A stretch of DNA of 64,000 bases from CAYWWY01 sp964462525 (GCA_964462525.1 CAYWWY010000005.1:1-64000), one strand, 5' to 3'; shown: positions 23,878 to 32,683, numbered from the stretch's first letter. Numbers and translations are program-made. The notes: generated from the letters alone by a model not told the origin.

Positions 23878-24836
23878 TCTTGAATCCGCCAGATCTGAAC
23901 TTCTGGTTCCAGATGAACCTTGTAGTGATTGCGCACTTCTCTTTGAATATAGGCGATCATACTCAGCACGTCCTCAAATTTGGCTTTGTTCCGATTGATA
24001 ATGAAGCCAGCGTGTTTGGCGGAAATTTCTGCGTCTCCCACGCGAAAGCCTTTTAAGCCAAGGGTTTCGATGGCCTTTCCAACATGAAAGGATTCGGAAG
24101 GCTTTCGAAAAATGCTCCCTGCGCTCGGATATTCCAAGGGTTGTTTTTCCCATCGTTTTGCAATATGCGTCTTGGCCACTTGGATGGGAATCTCTGGAGT
24201 ATCGGCCAGAGGGAGTTCGAACTCAACAGATAGGATGATCCAATCGGGATGGCTTTGGAAGAGGCTGTAACGGTACGCAAACGCAGCCTCTGTTGCGGTC
24301 ATGTAAGAAAGGCGGTTGGATATCGGATCATAATAGTGGATGCCACGAACAACCGAAGCCATGGTTCCGCCGAAGGCGCCCGCGTTCATCCATACTCCTC
24401 CGCCTACCGAACCCGGAATCCCGCATGCGAATTCAAGACCAGTGAACCCTTTCTGAGAAAGAGTCCATGAAAGTTGGGTTAAATCATGACCCGACCCAAC
24501 TTCAAGCAACGCAACGTCTCCGGTTTGCTTCCATCGGATAGAAGCGAGGTTTGCTGTGGAAAGAACCGCAAAGGGTAGCGGATCATCAGGAATCAGTAGA
24601 TTGGAGGCCTTCCCGATCAATCGGTATTCAATCGCTTCGGTTCTCAGCAGATTCACGACCTGGATCAATGCTTCGCCATCAAACGGTACAACCAACCAGG
24701 GAGCGATTCCACCAATCCGAAAAGAGGCATAATGAGACATGGGTTCGCTGCAGCGGATATTGCACCCGACTAGGCATAGTTTTTCGCTGACGGACCGGAT
24801 TACCGATGAAGGTATTGGAAGCGTTTGCCTTGCCAT
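23874..24836 (-). CDS. murB: UDP-N-acetylenolpyruvoylglucosamine reductase MurB
   Basis: FAD enzyme that reduces UDP-GlcNAc-enolpyruvate to UDP-MurNAc, in the cytosol. A type II enzyme of 320 aa: ASFRIGG, LIGKASNLL, GIPGSVGGGVWMNAGAFGG (FAD site, about 138), the catalytic Ser in YPSAGSIFRKP (about 238) and the C-terminal Glu in LEPEVQIW (about 311). The start at 24,836 lies 37 bases inside the preceding radical SAM gene; no alternative start exists before the conserved region. Confidence 0.95.
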   Translation of the reverse strand: MARQTLPIPSSVIRSVSEKLCLVGCNIRCSEPMSHYASFRIGGIAPWLVVPFDGEALIQVVNLLRTEAIEYRLIGKASNLLIPDDPLPFAVLSTANLASIRWKQTGDVALLEVGSGHDLTQLSWTLSQKGFTGLEFACGIPGSVGGGVWMNAGAFGGTMASVVRGIHYYDPISNRLSYMTATEAAFAYRYSLFQSHPDWIILSVEFELPLADTPEIPIQVAKTHIAKRWEKQPLEYPSAGSIFRKPSESFHVGKAIETLGLKGFRVGDAEISAKHAGFIINRNKAKFEDVLSMIAYIQREVRNHYKVHLEPEVQIWRIQE

Positions 24837-25750
24837 GTGTCCCTATTTTCCATTTCTTTGTCCAATTGATTCAAGATTTGAATTTTTGGCATGCCCCAGT
24901 TTCCCATTCGGGTGTTATGACGCGGAGGATCCGAGACCAATCGGTGAATGACTATCTTTGGATCCAGAAGTTCCAAAAAAGCGATGGTTCTTTCAACGAA
25001 GGCATCGAAGGTCAAGAGTTCCAAGCCATTGTCAACCATCTCGGCCAATGGGGTTCCCTCTACAACATACAGCGAGTGCGTTTTGACACCATCGATTCCG
25101 AGCGAACTAAACAGTTTAGCCATATCCTCCACGTCCTGCTTCCGATCCCAAGGAAGATCAAGGATGCCATGAGCGATAACGGGAATTCCGCGATTTTTGG
25201 TTCTCCGAACCGCATCGATAAAGTCCATGAGCCCGTGACCGCGACGGATGATTTGAAGAGTGCTCGGATTGACGCTTTGCAGCCCCAGTTCAACCCAGAC
25301 TTCGATATAAGGGGCAAAGGATTCAAGTATGTCCAAGACTTGTTCAGGCACTTGATCCGGGCGAGTGGAGACATCCAATATGACAATCTCCGGGAAATCA
25401 AGAACTGGTTCGAATAATCGTTTCAGCTGTTGTGGGGCTCCGTAGGTGTTGGTAAAGGATTGGAAATAACCAATCCATTTTGTTGGAGTGTTTGTCAAAG
25501 ATTTTTCTTTAAGTTGGCGTTGAATCTGGCTTCGAACGGGGATATCAGGGGGTAGAGCGTTAAAACCGCTTCCAGTGGAGTCGCAAAAGATACACCCTGT
25601 GGTTCCGGTTGATGGATTCCGGTTAGGACATCCCAAACCGGTAGATAGAGGCAATTTGCGGACTCTGCAACCGAATTGGTTTGACAAATACGCTTTGAGC
25701 GCGTTGTGTCGGATCAAATCGCTTCCGCCTGGGGGGTGAAGTCTTTCCAT
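24800..25750 (-). CDS. Radical SAM protein, YhcC/TIGR01212 family
   Basis: A 316-aa radical SAM enzyme of the Elp3-like group. The cluster cysteines are arranged as C-P-N-R-N (about residue 41) and C-I-F-C (about 53-56), the long spacing typical of this family and unlike CxxxCxxC. GYFQSFTNTYG, LDVSTRPDQVP, VWVELGLQS, GRGHG-type glycine turn and AHGILDLPWD are all family features. The reaction is unknown. Both ends overlap neighbours by 37 bases. ATG has only a weak ribosome site; TTG at residue 12 is an alternative. Confidence 0.9.
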   Translation of the reverse strand: MERLHPPGGSDLIRHNALKAYLSNQFGCRVRKLPLSTGLGCPNRNPSTGTTGCIFCDSTGSGFNALPPDIPVRSQIQRQLKEKSLTNTPTKWIGYFQSFTNTYGAPQQLKRLFEPVLDFPEIVILDVSTRPDQVPEQVLDILESFAPYIEVWVELGLQSVNPSTLQIIRRGHGLMDFIDAVRRTKNRGIPVIAHGILDLPWDRKQDVEDMAKLFSSLGIDGVKTHSLYVVEGTPLAEMVDNGLELLTFDAFVERTIAFLELLDPKIVIHRLVSDPPRHNTRMGNWGMPKIQILNQLDKEMENRDTWQGKRFQYLHR

Positions 25751-26253
25751 CGATGCGAAAGGACGTAGCTGCGTATTTCATCGTGCACTTTTTGCGCAGT
25801 TGCACGGTCCGGCGCTTGAATCCGAAAGGTCCATTGGTTTTGAAACCAAGCCATGACATGATATGTTTCCATGGGTTTATGAAAGGATCCAAACAAACCG
25901 GGGAAATAGTTGAAGTACACCCAAAAGCCAAGTTCGGCTTGATCTGCGTACCTTCGCCACACAGACCCAGCAATCGAAGCATTTTCGGATTTGGAGATTG
26001 CCAAATAGATTGGTTGTCCGAAGCCATCTTTCAGTTCCATATATAAGGTGTTGCCCAACACTTTATTCTCATTCAAAAACTCTCCGACTGTCGATGTGGT
26101 CCATTGCACGGCAGGGAAATCAAGCGGGTTGAAATTGGCGAAATCGGACACTCTCATCTCTTCTTGGGGCACATACATGCAACCAACCAGCGAGAATATC
26201 AGCAGGATGCACATTGCGAGCAAAACGGGTTTCGCTTCATGGAATCGGTTCAT
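25714..26253 (-). CDS. Lipoprotein, unknown function
   Basis: A 179-aa protein with a lipoprotein signal peptide: basic start, hydrophobic core and lipobox LVGC with Cys25. The mature part contains Trp/Tyr-rich strands (WVYFNYFPGLFGSFHK, HVMAWFQNQWTFRIQAP), and no known domain is recognised. A Met rather than Asp follows the Cys. It ends 37 bases inside the radical SAM gene. Confidence 0.7.
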   Translation of the reverse strand: MNRFHEAKPVLLAMCILLIFSLVGCMYVPQEEMRVSDFANFNPLDFPAVQWTTSTVGEFLNENKVLGNTLYMELKDGFGQPIYLAISKSENASIAGSVWRRYADQAELGFWVYFNYFPGLFGSFHKPMETYHVMAWFQNQWTFRIQAPDRATAQKVHDEIRSYVLSHRWKDFTPQAEAI

Positions 26254-26257
26254 TGGA

Positions 26258-26851
26258 TCACCTCGGTTTTATCCATTCCTTCCAAAGGATTTTTGACCAT
26301 CCTTCCATCCGATCTTCATACAGAGTGACTTGATCCCGTTGCACCCATTGATGCTCAAACTGATCTGGCTCATTCATCCTCCGGAAGCGCACGGTCGCTT
26401 GATATGCCGCCCCTATATGAACTCTGCCGACGGGAGTCTTTGAGTCGTTAATCAGTCCCAGAAAGGAGAGGGGTGTGATTAGGTCCACATCCACTTCTTC
26501 GTGGAGTTCGCGCATCAACCCATTGTGGAATGCGCGCAACGGGTCTTCGCTGTCTAAATGGTGGACATGTCCTCCAACCCCAAGACTGTACAGGTTATGC
26601 AGCCTTTTTTCGCCTTGGGTATCAAGCCGTTTCATTACAAGGACTTCCCCCGCTTGGTTTGCGAGAATGATATACGGGATCACCTGCCGGTATGATTCAT
26701 CAATTTCCGCATATTTCCGTTCTATGAAGAGCCCATGATCGTGAATCAAACGGTGCAGCTGGTCTTCTGGGACTACCACAAAACCCTGTTGGAGCAATAT
26801 CGAAGGAGTAAGGGAGGCAGTCGGAATCACCAAAACTTGCTCGTCCTTCAT
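26258..26851 (-). CDS. Nudix-fold phosphoesterase, YfcD-like/large subtype
   Basis: A 197-aa protein. A helical N-terminal part (about 1-55) precedes a Nudix fold: IPYIILANQAGEVLVMKR, then GVGGHVH...AFHNGLMRELHEEVDV (about 95-130). The catalytic RExxEE core is present, but the usual Gly after EE-x is Asp, and the box opens with GGHVHHLDSED, a two-residue-longer loop. It is similar to Nudix proteins acting on uncharacterised phosphates. It starts with an ATGA overlap at the end of the GlmL-like gene, so the two are coupled. Confidence 0.75.
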   Translation of the reverse strand: MKDEQVLVIPTASLTPSILLQQGFVVVPEDQLHRLIHDHGLFIERKYAEIDESYRQVIPYIILANQAGEVLVMKRLDTQGEKRLHNLYSLGVGGHVHHLDSEDPLRAFHNGLMRELHEEVDVDLITPLSFLGLINDSKTPVGRVHIGAAYQATVRFRRMNEPDQFEHQWVQRDQVTLYEDRMEGWSKILWKEWIKPR

Positions 26852-28227
26852 GGAATCGCTTCCTGGGCGCAACACTCCAAATCTGTTTGGAGCAGTTGTC
26901 GCGCATTTTCAGGTTCTATACTCGATAAGACGCCAATTGGAGCAAAAATATACTGACTGTCTCTCCAAAGACAGACATCAGGTGGGGGAAGGAGTTCTTG
27001 GGGAAACATGGCAGAAAGGGATTTCAATGATTGAAGGATTTGATTGGAGTGTCGGGACCGGCACAAAACCCCGCCTGTCCCAGCAATTCCTTTAATTGCG
27101 GTTAGGTCTTTCCCATACGCCATTTTTTGCCGTCCATTGGGCCCATAATAATAGCGGAATTTCCCTGCGTGCCTTCGTACTGCCACTCGAGCGCAAAAAG
27201 TAGCAAGCCGCGCAGTGATGGCTTCCATCGATTCATCCTCTGGGTAGGGCGACATTCGGTCCAACCATTGGGATTCGCTGACATTTTCCTGGAGGACTGA
27301 TCCTTCTTGACCCATAGCGACCGAAACATTCCGCGCATTGATGAACACACCCAGGTCCCCTTCTACTGTTCTTTTTGCCAGAGGTTCGGGATGGATCGAT
27401 ATTTGCTGGATTTCGGGTGTTCCTTGGGTTACAGAGTCCACATCTGTGGTGGCTCCTCCAATATCTATGACCATCACATCGCCATAAATCTCAGCCAGCA
27501 ACTCCGTTGTCTCCATAACAGCGGCAGGAGTTGGAAAAATTCTACTATCCACTTGTTTGGCAAGTTGATCCATTCCTTTGGCGTGGATGATATGCTGGGA
27601 AAAGACTTCCTGAATGATCTTTCGCACGGGTTCGACATGCAATTCATCCACTTGGGGATACACATTATCGGTCAGGATGACCTGTTTCCCAGCTTGCTCA
27701 AAGATTTGGCGCACGATGGGTTTGGCAGAGACATTTCCCGCAAAGATGAAAGGAACGTCCAAAGGGGATTGCGCCAAAATCCGGCTGTTGTGAATCACCG
27801 TCTCTTTTTCGCCGAAGTCCACTCCGCCCGCAATGAGAACAACATTTGGACGAATCTCTTGGAGAAGAATGATTTCATCGTCTGACAACTTTCCGGATGT
27901 AATGTGTTTGATGATTGCTCCAGCACCCAATGCGGCCTCTTTCGCGGCCCGAACAGTCATGTCGAAAACAAGACCATGGACCGACATTCGTAATCCGCCC
28001 GCTGCGCTACTTGAAGCGTATAAACGGTTCCAGCGGATCTTTTGACCCTGTTTCTGTTCCATCGATTCAATCGCCCGATGCAAACCGATCATCACATCGC
28101 CTTCCTGAACAGTCGTATAGTGCTCCCCTTGTCCAACGATGATCGGATGCTTCGTGCCGAGCTGATCAAATCCGGTCACTAAGGTGGTGGTCGAACCAAT
28201 TTCCGCGATTAACGCATCAATGACCAT
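26848..28227 (-). CDS. GlmL/MutL-family protein (ASKHA ATPase)
   Basis: A 459-aa protein of the family that contains GlmL, the protein accompanying the B12-dependent glutamate mutase subunits GlmS/GlmE and thought to help the mutase or its cofactor. ATPase-fold motifs: AEIGSTTTLVTGFD (about 6-19), VMVIDIGGATTDVDSV (about 249-264), VLIAGGVDFGEKE and GIAGTGGVL. It is close to the usual length (about 460). ATG at 28,227 is preceded by GGGAGGGATCG. No mutase genes are in this window, so the client enzyme must be encoded elsewhere. Confidence 0.85.
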   Translation of the reverse strand: MVIDALIAEIGSTTTLVTGFDQLGTKHPIIVGQGEHYTTVQEGDVMIGLHRAIESMEQKQGQKIRWNRLYASSSAAGGLRMSVHGLVFDMTVRAAKEAALGAGAIIKHITSGKLSDDEIILLQEIRPNVVLIAGGVDFGEKETVIHNSRILAQSPLDVPFIFAGNVSAKPIVRQIFEQAGKQVILTDNVYPQVDELHVEPVRKIIQEVFSQHIIHAKGMDQLAKQVDSRIFPTPAAVMETTELLAEIYGDVMVIDIGGATTDVDSVTQGTPEIQQISIHPEPLAKRTVEGDLGVFINARNVSVAMGQEGSVLQENVSESQWLDRMSPYPEDESMEAITARLATFCARVAVRRHAGKFRYYYGPNGRQKMAYGKDLTAIKGIAGTGGVLCRSRHSNQILQSLKSLSAMFPQELLPPPDVCLWRDSQYIFAPIGVLSSIEPENARQLLQTDLECCAQEAIP

Positions 28228-28267
28228 CGATCCCTCCCACTTCAAATCAAGAGAACTCTGGTTTCGA

Positions 28268-28290
28268 TTCGAACCGATTCTTGGTTCGAA
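28268..28290. repeat. Inverted repeat between glmL-like and yqeY genes
   Basis: TTCGAACC (28,268-28,275) pairs perfectly with GGTTCGAA (28,283-28,290) around a 7-base spacer. There is no T run on either strand, so it is not a normal terminator; it may be an operator or an RNA stem in the leader of the GlmL-like gene. Confidence 0.45.
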
Positions 28291-28294
28291 ACGG

Positions 28295-28768
28295 TTACAT
28301 GTTTGAAAGGATATCTCGAATCATGAGATTTACCGTTTTGCCATCCGCGCGGCCTTTGATCTTGTTCATGATGAGACCCATGACCTTTCCCAGATCTTGT
28401 GGTGTTTTCGCGCCAGTTTCAGCGATTGTCTCCATAATGAGTTTTTGCAGTTCTTCTTCAGAAAGCTTCTGAGGAAGATAGGTTTCCAAAAAAGAGATTG
28501 CTTCTTCCTCCTCTTTCACAAGATCCGTACGGCCTGCCTTTTGGAAAGCTTCTACACTGTCTTTTCTCATCTTGACTTCGCGAGAGATGAGTTGAAGGAT
28601 TTCTGCATCCGGAAGTTCTTGGGATTTGTCCCTGTCGGGGCCCATTACCGGATCCGCTTTTGCTTTTTTTATTGCGGCCAAGACCATTCGCAACGCTTGG
28701 ACCTTTTCTGTGTCTTTCCTTTTCATCGATGAATGAAGGTCTTCGATGATTTTCCGCTCCAGATTCAT
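28295..28768 (-). CDS. yqeY: YqeY/GatB-C-like protein
   Basis: A 157-aa helical protein: RKIIEDLHSSMKRKDTEKVQALRMVLAAIKK, then VEAFQKAGRTDLVKEEEEAISFLETYLPQKLSEEEL and a C-terminal LGKVMGLIMNKIKGRADGKTVN, the full YqeY signature related to the tail domain of GatB. It may assist tRNA-dependent amidation, which would suit tRNA-Gln(TTG) in this genome, but a direct role is not established. ATG follows AGGTGGCAGA. Confidence 0.93.
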   Translation of the reverse strand: MNLERKIIEDLHSSMKRKDTEKVQALRMVLAAIKKAKADPVMGPDRDKSQELPDAEILQLISREVKMRKDSVEAFQKAGRTDLVKEEEEAISFLETYLPQKLSEEELQKLIMETIAETGAKTPQDLGKVMGLIMNKIKGRADGKTVNLMIRDILSNM

Positions 28769-28786
28769 TCTGCCACCTTCTTTGGT

Positions 28787-29236
28787 TTACTCCCTGGCAT
28801 GTAGTGTCCGTTCTATTTCCCGTTGGATCGTTTTTTTCTTCAAGTCTTCCCGTTTGTCGAAGGTATGTTTGCCTCTTCCCAGTCCAATCTCCACTTTTGC
28901 GTATCCTTTCTCGTTGAAATAGAGGGTAAGGGGGACCAATGTCAAACCTTTCTCTTGCACCTTTGACCGCAGACGGTTAAGCTGTCTCCGATGCAGCAAG
29001 AGCTTTCGCGGTCTTTCCGGGTCATGGTTGAAAAAGCGAGCGTGGGAATATGGGCTAATGTTAGCGCCAATCAAGTAGAGCTCGTTTTCAATAAAGCGAC
29101 AGTAGCTTTCTTTGAAGTTGACGCGCCCCTCTCTTAGCGATTTCACCTCGGTTCCTTTCAGAACCATCCCTGCTTCAAGCTTTTCCAAGATCGTATATTG
29201 ATGATAGGCCCATTTATTCTTACCAATGATTTTCAT
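28787..29236 (-). CDS. smpB: SsrA-binding protein SmpB
   Basis: Binds tmRNA and delivers it to stalled ribosomes. A 149-aa protein with the conserved GMVLKGTEVKSLREGRVNFKES, YSHARFFNHDPERPRKLLLHRRQL and a C-terminal basic tail (GRGKHTFDKREDLKKK). ATG is preceded by AAGGGGAACT. An extended -10 lies at 29,287. Confidence 0.97.
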   Translation of the reverse strand: MKIIGKNKWAYHQYTILEKLEAGMVLKGTEVKSLREGRVNFKESYCRFIENELYLIGANISPYSHARFFNHDPERPRKLLLHRRQLNRLRSKVQEKGLTLVPLTLYFNEKGYAKVEIGLGRGKHTFDKREDLKKKTIQREIERTLHARE

Positions 29237-29286
29237 AGTTCCCCTTTTGATTGATCAATACTCGGATTGAATTGTCATGCGGACTG

Positions 29287-29295
29287 ATTATACCA
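29287..29295 (-). promoter_or_regulatory. Extended -10 promoter for smpB-yqeY
   Basis: The minus strand reads TGGTATAAT, about 50 bases upstream of the smpB start and just behind the murG stop. Confidence 0.55.
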
Positions 29296-29306
29296 TATTC
29301 CAGGGG

Positions 29307-30395
29307 TCACGTGCATTCCCGATCTTTCATGATTTCAGAAAAAATCAAGTCTGTGGGATCGATGAGGGGGGTCATTTTCTGTAATGCTTCTTGTATGGTT
29401 GTTCTATGTTCCGGGATCATGAGGTAATGCATTTGCTCCATGATTGCATCCGCGGAGGCGTCCCGTTCCTCCAAGAACAAGGCTCCGCCTTGCTTAAACA
29501 ACGCTTGGGCATTGCGCAATTGATGGTTTTCGGCCGCTTGCGCCCATGGAATAATCAATGAGGGCAGTCGGAACCGGACGATTTCCGCAACCGTCGTAGC
29601 GCCTCCACGAGAGATAATCATAGTGGCGATTCCCATACATTCATGAATATCTTCAATGAAATCCGAAGGAAAGACGTTTGGATAGGCGCGTAATCGTAGG
29701 GTGACCGCTGGATCTCCTGTAGAGTGCAAAAACTGGACACCCGGATTCGCATTTTTCGTGTAGATTTCTTCCATTCGCCGGTTGATATAATCCGATCCTT
29801 GACTTCCTCCCACCACCAACACCAATGGTCGAGCAGGATCGATCCCTAAACGCTGGAGGTAATGAGTATGATCTGCCAAACAGTTACGAACGGGATTCCC
29901 ACTGAATACGATTCGGTTCCTTTGGTTAGCGAATCCCGGTCTGCTCTCTTCAAAGGAGATAAAGACCGCTTGGGCATTTTTGGAAATCCATCGGTTTGCT
30001 ACCCCACCGATGGCATTCTGTTCATGGATGTAGTAGGGTACGGAGCATCGCCGGCTTGCGATACCGACAGGAACAGATACGTAACCGCCGGTGATCAATG
30101 TGAAATCCGGTCTGAATCGGCGGATCCATTGGGCGCATACAGATACGGATCGCAAGGCTTGGGTCATGATGGAAAGGTTTTGGATATGCAGATAGGGTCG
30201 ACGCAATCCACGCACAGGAACTTGTACAATAACGGCGTGCGAGAACAGACGTTTGATCTCTCGGTTTTCCAATCCATGCGGTGTGGCAAAGTACAAGACT
30301 TCAGTATCTCCAAAGGTTTGTTGGAACTTTTGGATTAGAGCAACCGCGGGATAGATATGGCCTCCGGTGACGCCTCCGGCAACAGCGATCTTCAT
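29307..30395 (-). CDS. murG: UDP-GlcNAc transferase MurG
   Basis: Adds GlcNAc to lipid I at the inner face of the membrane. A GT28 protein of 362 aa: GGVTGGHIYPAVALIQ (residues 6-21), GGYVSVPV (acceptor loop), YIHEQNAIGGVANRW, GGSQGSDYINRRM (donor domain) and SRGGATTVAEIVRFRLPSLIIP with the UDP-GlcNAc-binding Glu. The start at 30,395 follows CGGAGGG by 7 bases. The gene follows the AI-2E permease and PBP2 genes, a cell-wall neighbourhood. Confidence 0.96.
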   Translation of the reverse strand: MKIAVAGGVTGGHIYPAVALIQKFQQTFGDTEVLYFATPHGLENREIKRLFSHAVIVQVPVRGLRRPYLHIQNLSIMTQALRSVSVCAQWIRRFRPDFTLITGGYVSVPVGIASRRCSVPYYIHEQNAIGGVANRWISKNAQAVFISFEESRPGFANQRNRIVFSGNPVRNCLADHTHYLQRLGIDPARPLVLVVGGSQGSDYINRRMEEIYTKNANPGVQFLHSTGDPAVTLRLRAYPNVFPSDFIEDIHECMGIATMIISRGGATTVAEIVRFRLPSLIIPWAQAAENHQLRNAQALFKQGGALFLEERDASADAIMEQMHYLMIPEHRTTIQEALQKMTPLIDPTDLIFSEIMKDRECT

Positions 30396-30417
30396 TTGCG
30401 TACCCTCCGATCTAGGT

Positions 30418-31497
30418 TCATAAGGTTTCCAAAACCTCAATCACATATTCATTCCAATACTTCCGACCGAAGACCAATAAGGGAACGGCCAAAAGAATGC
30501 CTGCCAAACCAAGAACTGTCCCCGTAAAAAAGACTGCGATGATGATCAAAAACCAGTTGAGTTTCATCCGTTTTCCCTGAATCCGAGGAGACAGGATCCA
30601 CCCTTCCAATTGGTTGAGGATCAGAAAGACAGCCAGGACCTTCAACCCTCCTGCAAGCCCTTGGTGGGAAAATCCGATGAATAATGCCGGAACCGAAGCA
30701 ATGAATGTCCCGATAAAAGGAATCAATCCCAACACGGCCAGAGAAAGGCCGATGAATAAAGCATTCGGGATTTGAAAGAGCAGCATCCCCAATCCCGCTA
30801 AGAATCCGACGATAATGCTTATAATGACCTGGCCTCGGATAAAGGTTCGGAGATCGATGTAATATTCTCGCACAAATCGGATGCTTCGGGATCGAGAAGA
30901 GGCGGGAAAGAAAATCCAGATTTTCTTTCGGATTTTGGGTAATATGAATGTAAGATAAGCCGCCGTGATTAGGAAGAGAGTGGCTCCCGTCATCGCGCCG
31001 GGAAGACCCTGAATGATTATGTTCAAAGCATCAACACCCAACTGAGTGATCGACCCGGTAATATCTCGGGCAAAAGATTCCATCCATTCGATGAACATGG
31101 GATCAATGGGCAACCCTCCAAAGAAAGATTGGAGGTCGAGTGATTGAGCGGTAGCCGTTACAAGAGGCAACACTTTTCTCGCTTCGTCGATAAAGATCGG
31201 AATAATCTGATAAAACCCATACAAAAAGAGCGAAAAAATCAACAATGAGGTAAAAGCCACAGAAAGCCGAAAAGGCATCCAACGGATTTTTGCGAGCATC
31301 CGCGCAGGAAGATCAATAATCAGAGAGAGGTACCATCCTAGGGTGATCGAAGCAACGATCATGGGGGTTTCTCGGAAAAAGAAGAGAAAGACCAACAAAT
31401 ATCCCAAAAGAAACCACATTGCCGGATCCGGTATCCTTCGGCGGTTTTTTTTGGAAAAGGGGGGTACGGTTTTTGGTCGGCTATTTCCGGAACTCAT
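30418..31497 (-). CDS. AI-2E family (PerM-type) permease
   Basis: A 359-aa polytopic protein with eight or so membrane helices. It has the long extracytoplasmic loop between helices 3 and 4, the late DLRTFIRGQVIISIIVGFLAGLGM region, the signature GLIPFIGTFIASVPALFIGF and QLEGWILSPRIQGKRMKLN. The family includes the AI-2 exporter TqsA and sodium/proton antiporters; the substrate is unknown. It overlaps the UDG gene by 17 bases. Confidence 0.92.
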   Translation of the reverse strand: MSSGNSRPKTVPPFSKKNRRRIPDPAMWFLLGYLLVFLFFFRETPMIVASITLGWYLSLIIDLPARMLAKIRWMPFRLSVAFTSLLIFSLFLYGFYQIIPIFIDEARKVLPLVTATAQSLDLQSFFGGLPIDPMFIEWMESFARDITGSITQLGVDALNIIIQGLPGAMTGATLFLITAAYLTFILPKIRKKIWIFFPASSRSRSIRFVREYYIDLRTFIRGQVIISIIVGFLAGLGMLLFQIPNALFIGLSLAVLGLIPFIGTFIASVPALFIGFSHQGLAGGLKVLAVFLILNQLEGWILSPRIQGKRMKLNWFLIIIAVFFTGTVLGLAGILLAVPLLVFGRKYWNEYVIEVLETL

Positions 31498-32050
31498 CGT
31501 ACATCCGCTTAACTTCTTGAATGTCGATCCAAGTCAACGCTTTGGGAGATCCGGGCGCTTTGGATTGATTTCGGAGCAGATAACTGGGATGAAACATAGG
31601 GAACAAGGGGATTTTTCCGACCATATGGGTCTTTTTTCCCCGCGCGTTGCTTATTTGAACCCGCGGTTGATCCGATAAGTATCCAAAAGAGGACGCGCCC
31701 AATGAAACAACAAGTTTGGGTTGAATCAACTGCAATTGACCCATTAGGAAAGGCGCGCAAGAATCCATTTCATCGCGTGTTGGGGCTCGGTTGTTGGGTG
31801 GTCTGCATTTGACGATGTTTGTGATGAAAACCTCTTCCCGAGAAATATGAACAGAGTTAAGAATATCTGTGAGTAGTTTTCCCGCCCGCCCGACAAAGGG
31901 GAGTCCGCTGTTGTCTTCTTCCTCTCCGGGACCTTCTCCGACAAATACGATGGGAGAATCCAATGACCCCGTTCCGGGTACGGCTTGTATTCTTTCTTTG
32001 TGCAGTGGACATCTGCTACAAGCGCGAATCTGAATTTCAATTTCTTGCAT
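31481..32050 (-). CDS. udg: Type-4 uracil-DNA glycosylase (4Fe-4S)
   Basis: Removes uracil from DNA. 189 aa, with four cluster cysteines in ACSRCPLH (C10, C13) and in VKCRPPNNRAP ... MDSCAPFL, the catalytic motif GEGPGEEEDNSGLPFVGRAGKLL (about 38) and HPSYLLRN near the end. This family is typical of archaea, thermophiles and many anaerobes. The ribosome site is weak. It overlaps the permease gene by 17 bases. Confidence 0.96.
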   Translation of the reverse strand: MQEIEIQIRACSRCPLHKERIQAVPGTGSLDSPIVFVGEGPGEEEDNSGLPFVGRAGKLLTDILNSVHISREEVFITNIVKCRPPNNRAPTRDEMDSCAPFLMGQLQLIQPKLVVSLGASSFGYLSDQPRVQISNARGKKTHMVGKIPLFPMFHPSYLLRNQSKAPGSPKALTWIDIQEVKRMYDEFRK

Positions 32051-32095
32051 GAGATCATGACGGTTTTGTTGAGTGATGCGTATCCCTCTCTTTCC

Positions 32096-32683
32096 TTAAA
32101 GAATCGATGATTCGCCCGTTTTCCAACCAATCATACAGATGGTGCTTTTTCTCGGAATGAGAATGCCACTGACAGGATGGGCCGTGATGTTGGTGAACTT
32201 GAGCCAAGAGACAATGAATCCGTTGAGCAGCAGATCAATGTCTCCATAACCAGGGGAAAAACGCCGTGTTCTGGGTTTGTCACCCGTTATGTGCTTGTCG
32301 AACCTTTGATTGAGCAGTTCGAGCGCCTCAGAAGCCCAGCTGTCTAAAAGAGTCGCTTCGAGGATCTGATTCTGATCCGCTTTGCTTTGGATTTCACGGT
32401 CAATTGCGCTGCCCAATGTTGAGGCAAAAAAGGTCATTGATTGGATCCTTCCAAACGATTGAGGAATGACCTGGCTCGGAACGCGATCGGTCGGGACAGA
32501 GCAATGCTGTACGCATGGTTGAACAAGACACAGACTGCGCAAGATCGTCTGATTTAAGATTTCCCTGAGTTTAGGCGGATCGGAGAATCCGATTCGTTTC
32601 AAGCCCGCTCGATACAAAACCCGCTGTTTTAACGGCGAAATCTCAGATGCATCGACCGTAAAATGTTCAATCGGATTCATCAT
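32096..32683 (-). CDS. Stand-alone MetH reactivation (SAM-binding) domain protein
   Basis: A 195-aa protein related to the C-terminal reactivation domain of cobalamin-dependent methionine synthase. The key pattern RRFSPGYGD (about residue 139) corresponds to the R-x-x-x-G-Y SAM-binding motif, followed by a G-I-L-I-P-x-K-S end strand. Stand-alone versions are known in anaerobes whose MetH lacks this domain. It probably helps reductive methylation of cobalamin. It begins 17 bases inside the end of the PBP2 gene. Confidence 0.8.
   Translation of the reverse strand: MMNPIEHFTVDASEISPLKQRVLYRAGLKRIGFSDPPKLREILNQTILRSLCLVQPCVQHCSVPTDRVPSQVIPQSFGRIQSMTFFASTLGSAIDREIQSKADQNQILEATLLDSWASEALELLNQRFDKHITGDKPRTRRFSPGYGDIDLLLNGFIVSWLKFTNITAHPVSGILIPRKSTICMIGWKTGESSIL

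Noticed and set aside
27307..27885. Long open frames on the plus strand opposite the GlmL-like gene, e.g. a 192-codon frame
   Set aside because: They lie entirely within a well-recognised gene on the other strand, have no family resemblance and no ribosome site; these are antisense shadows.
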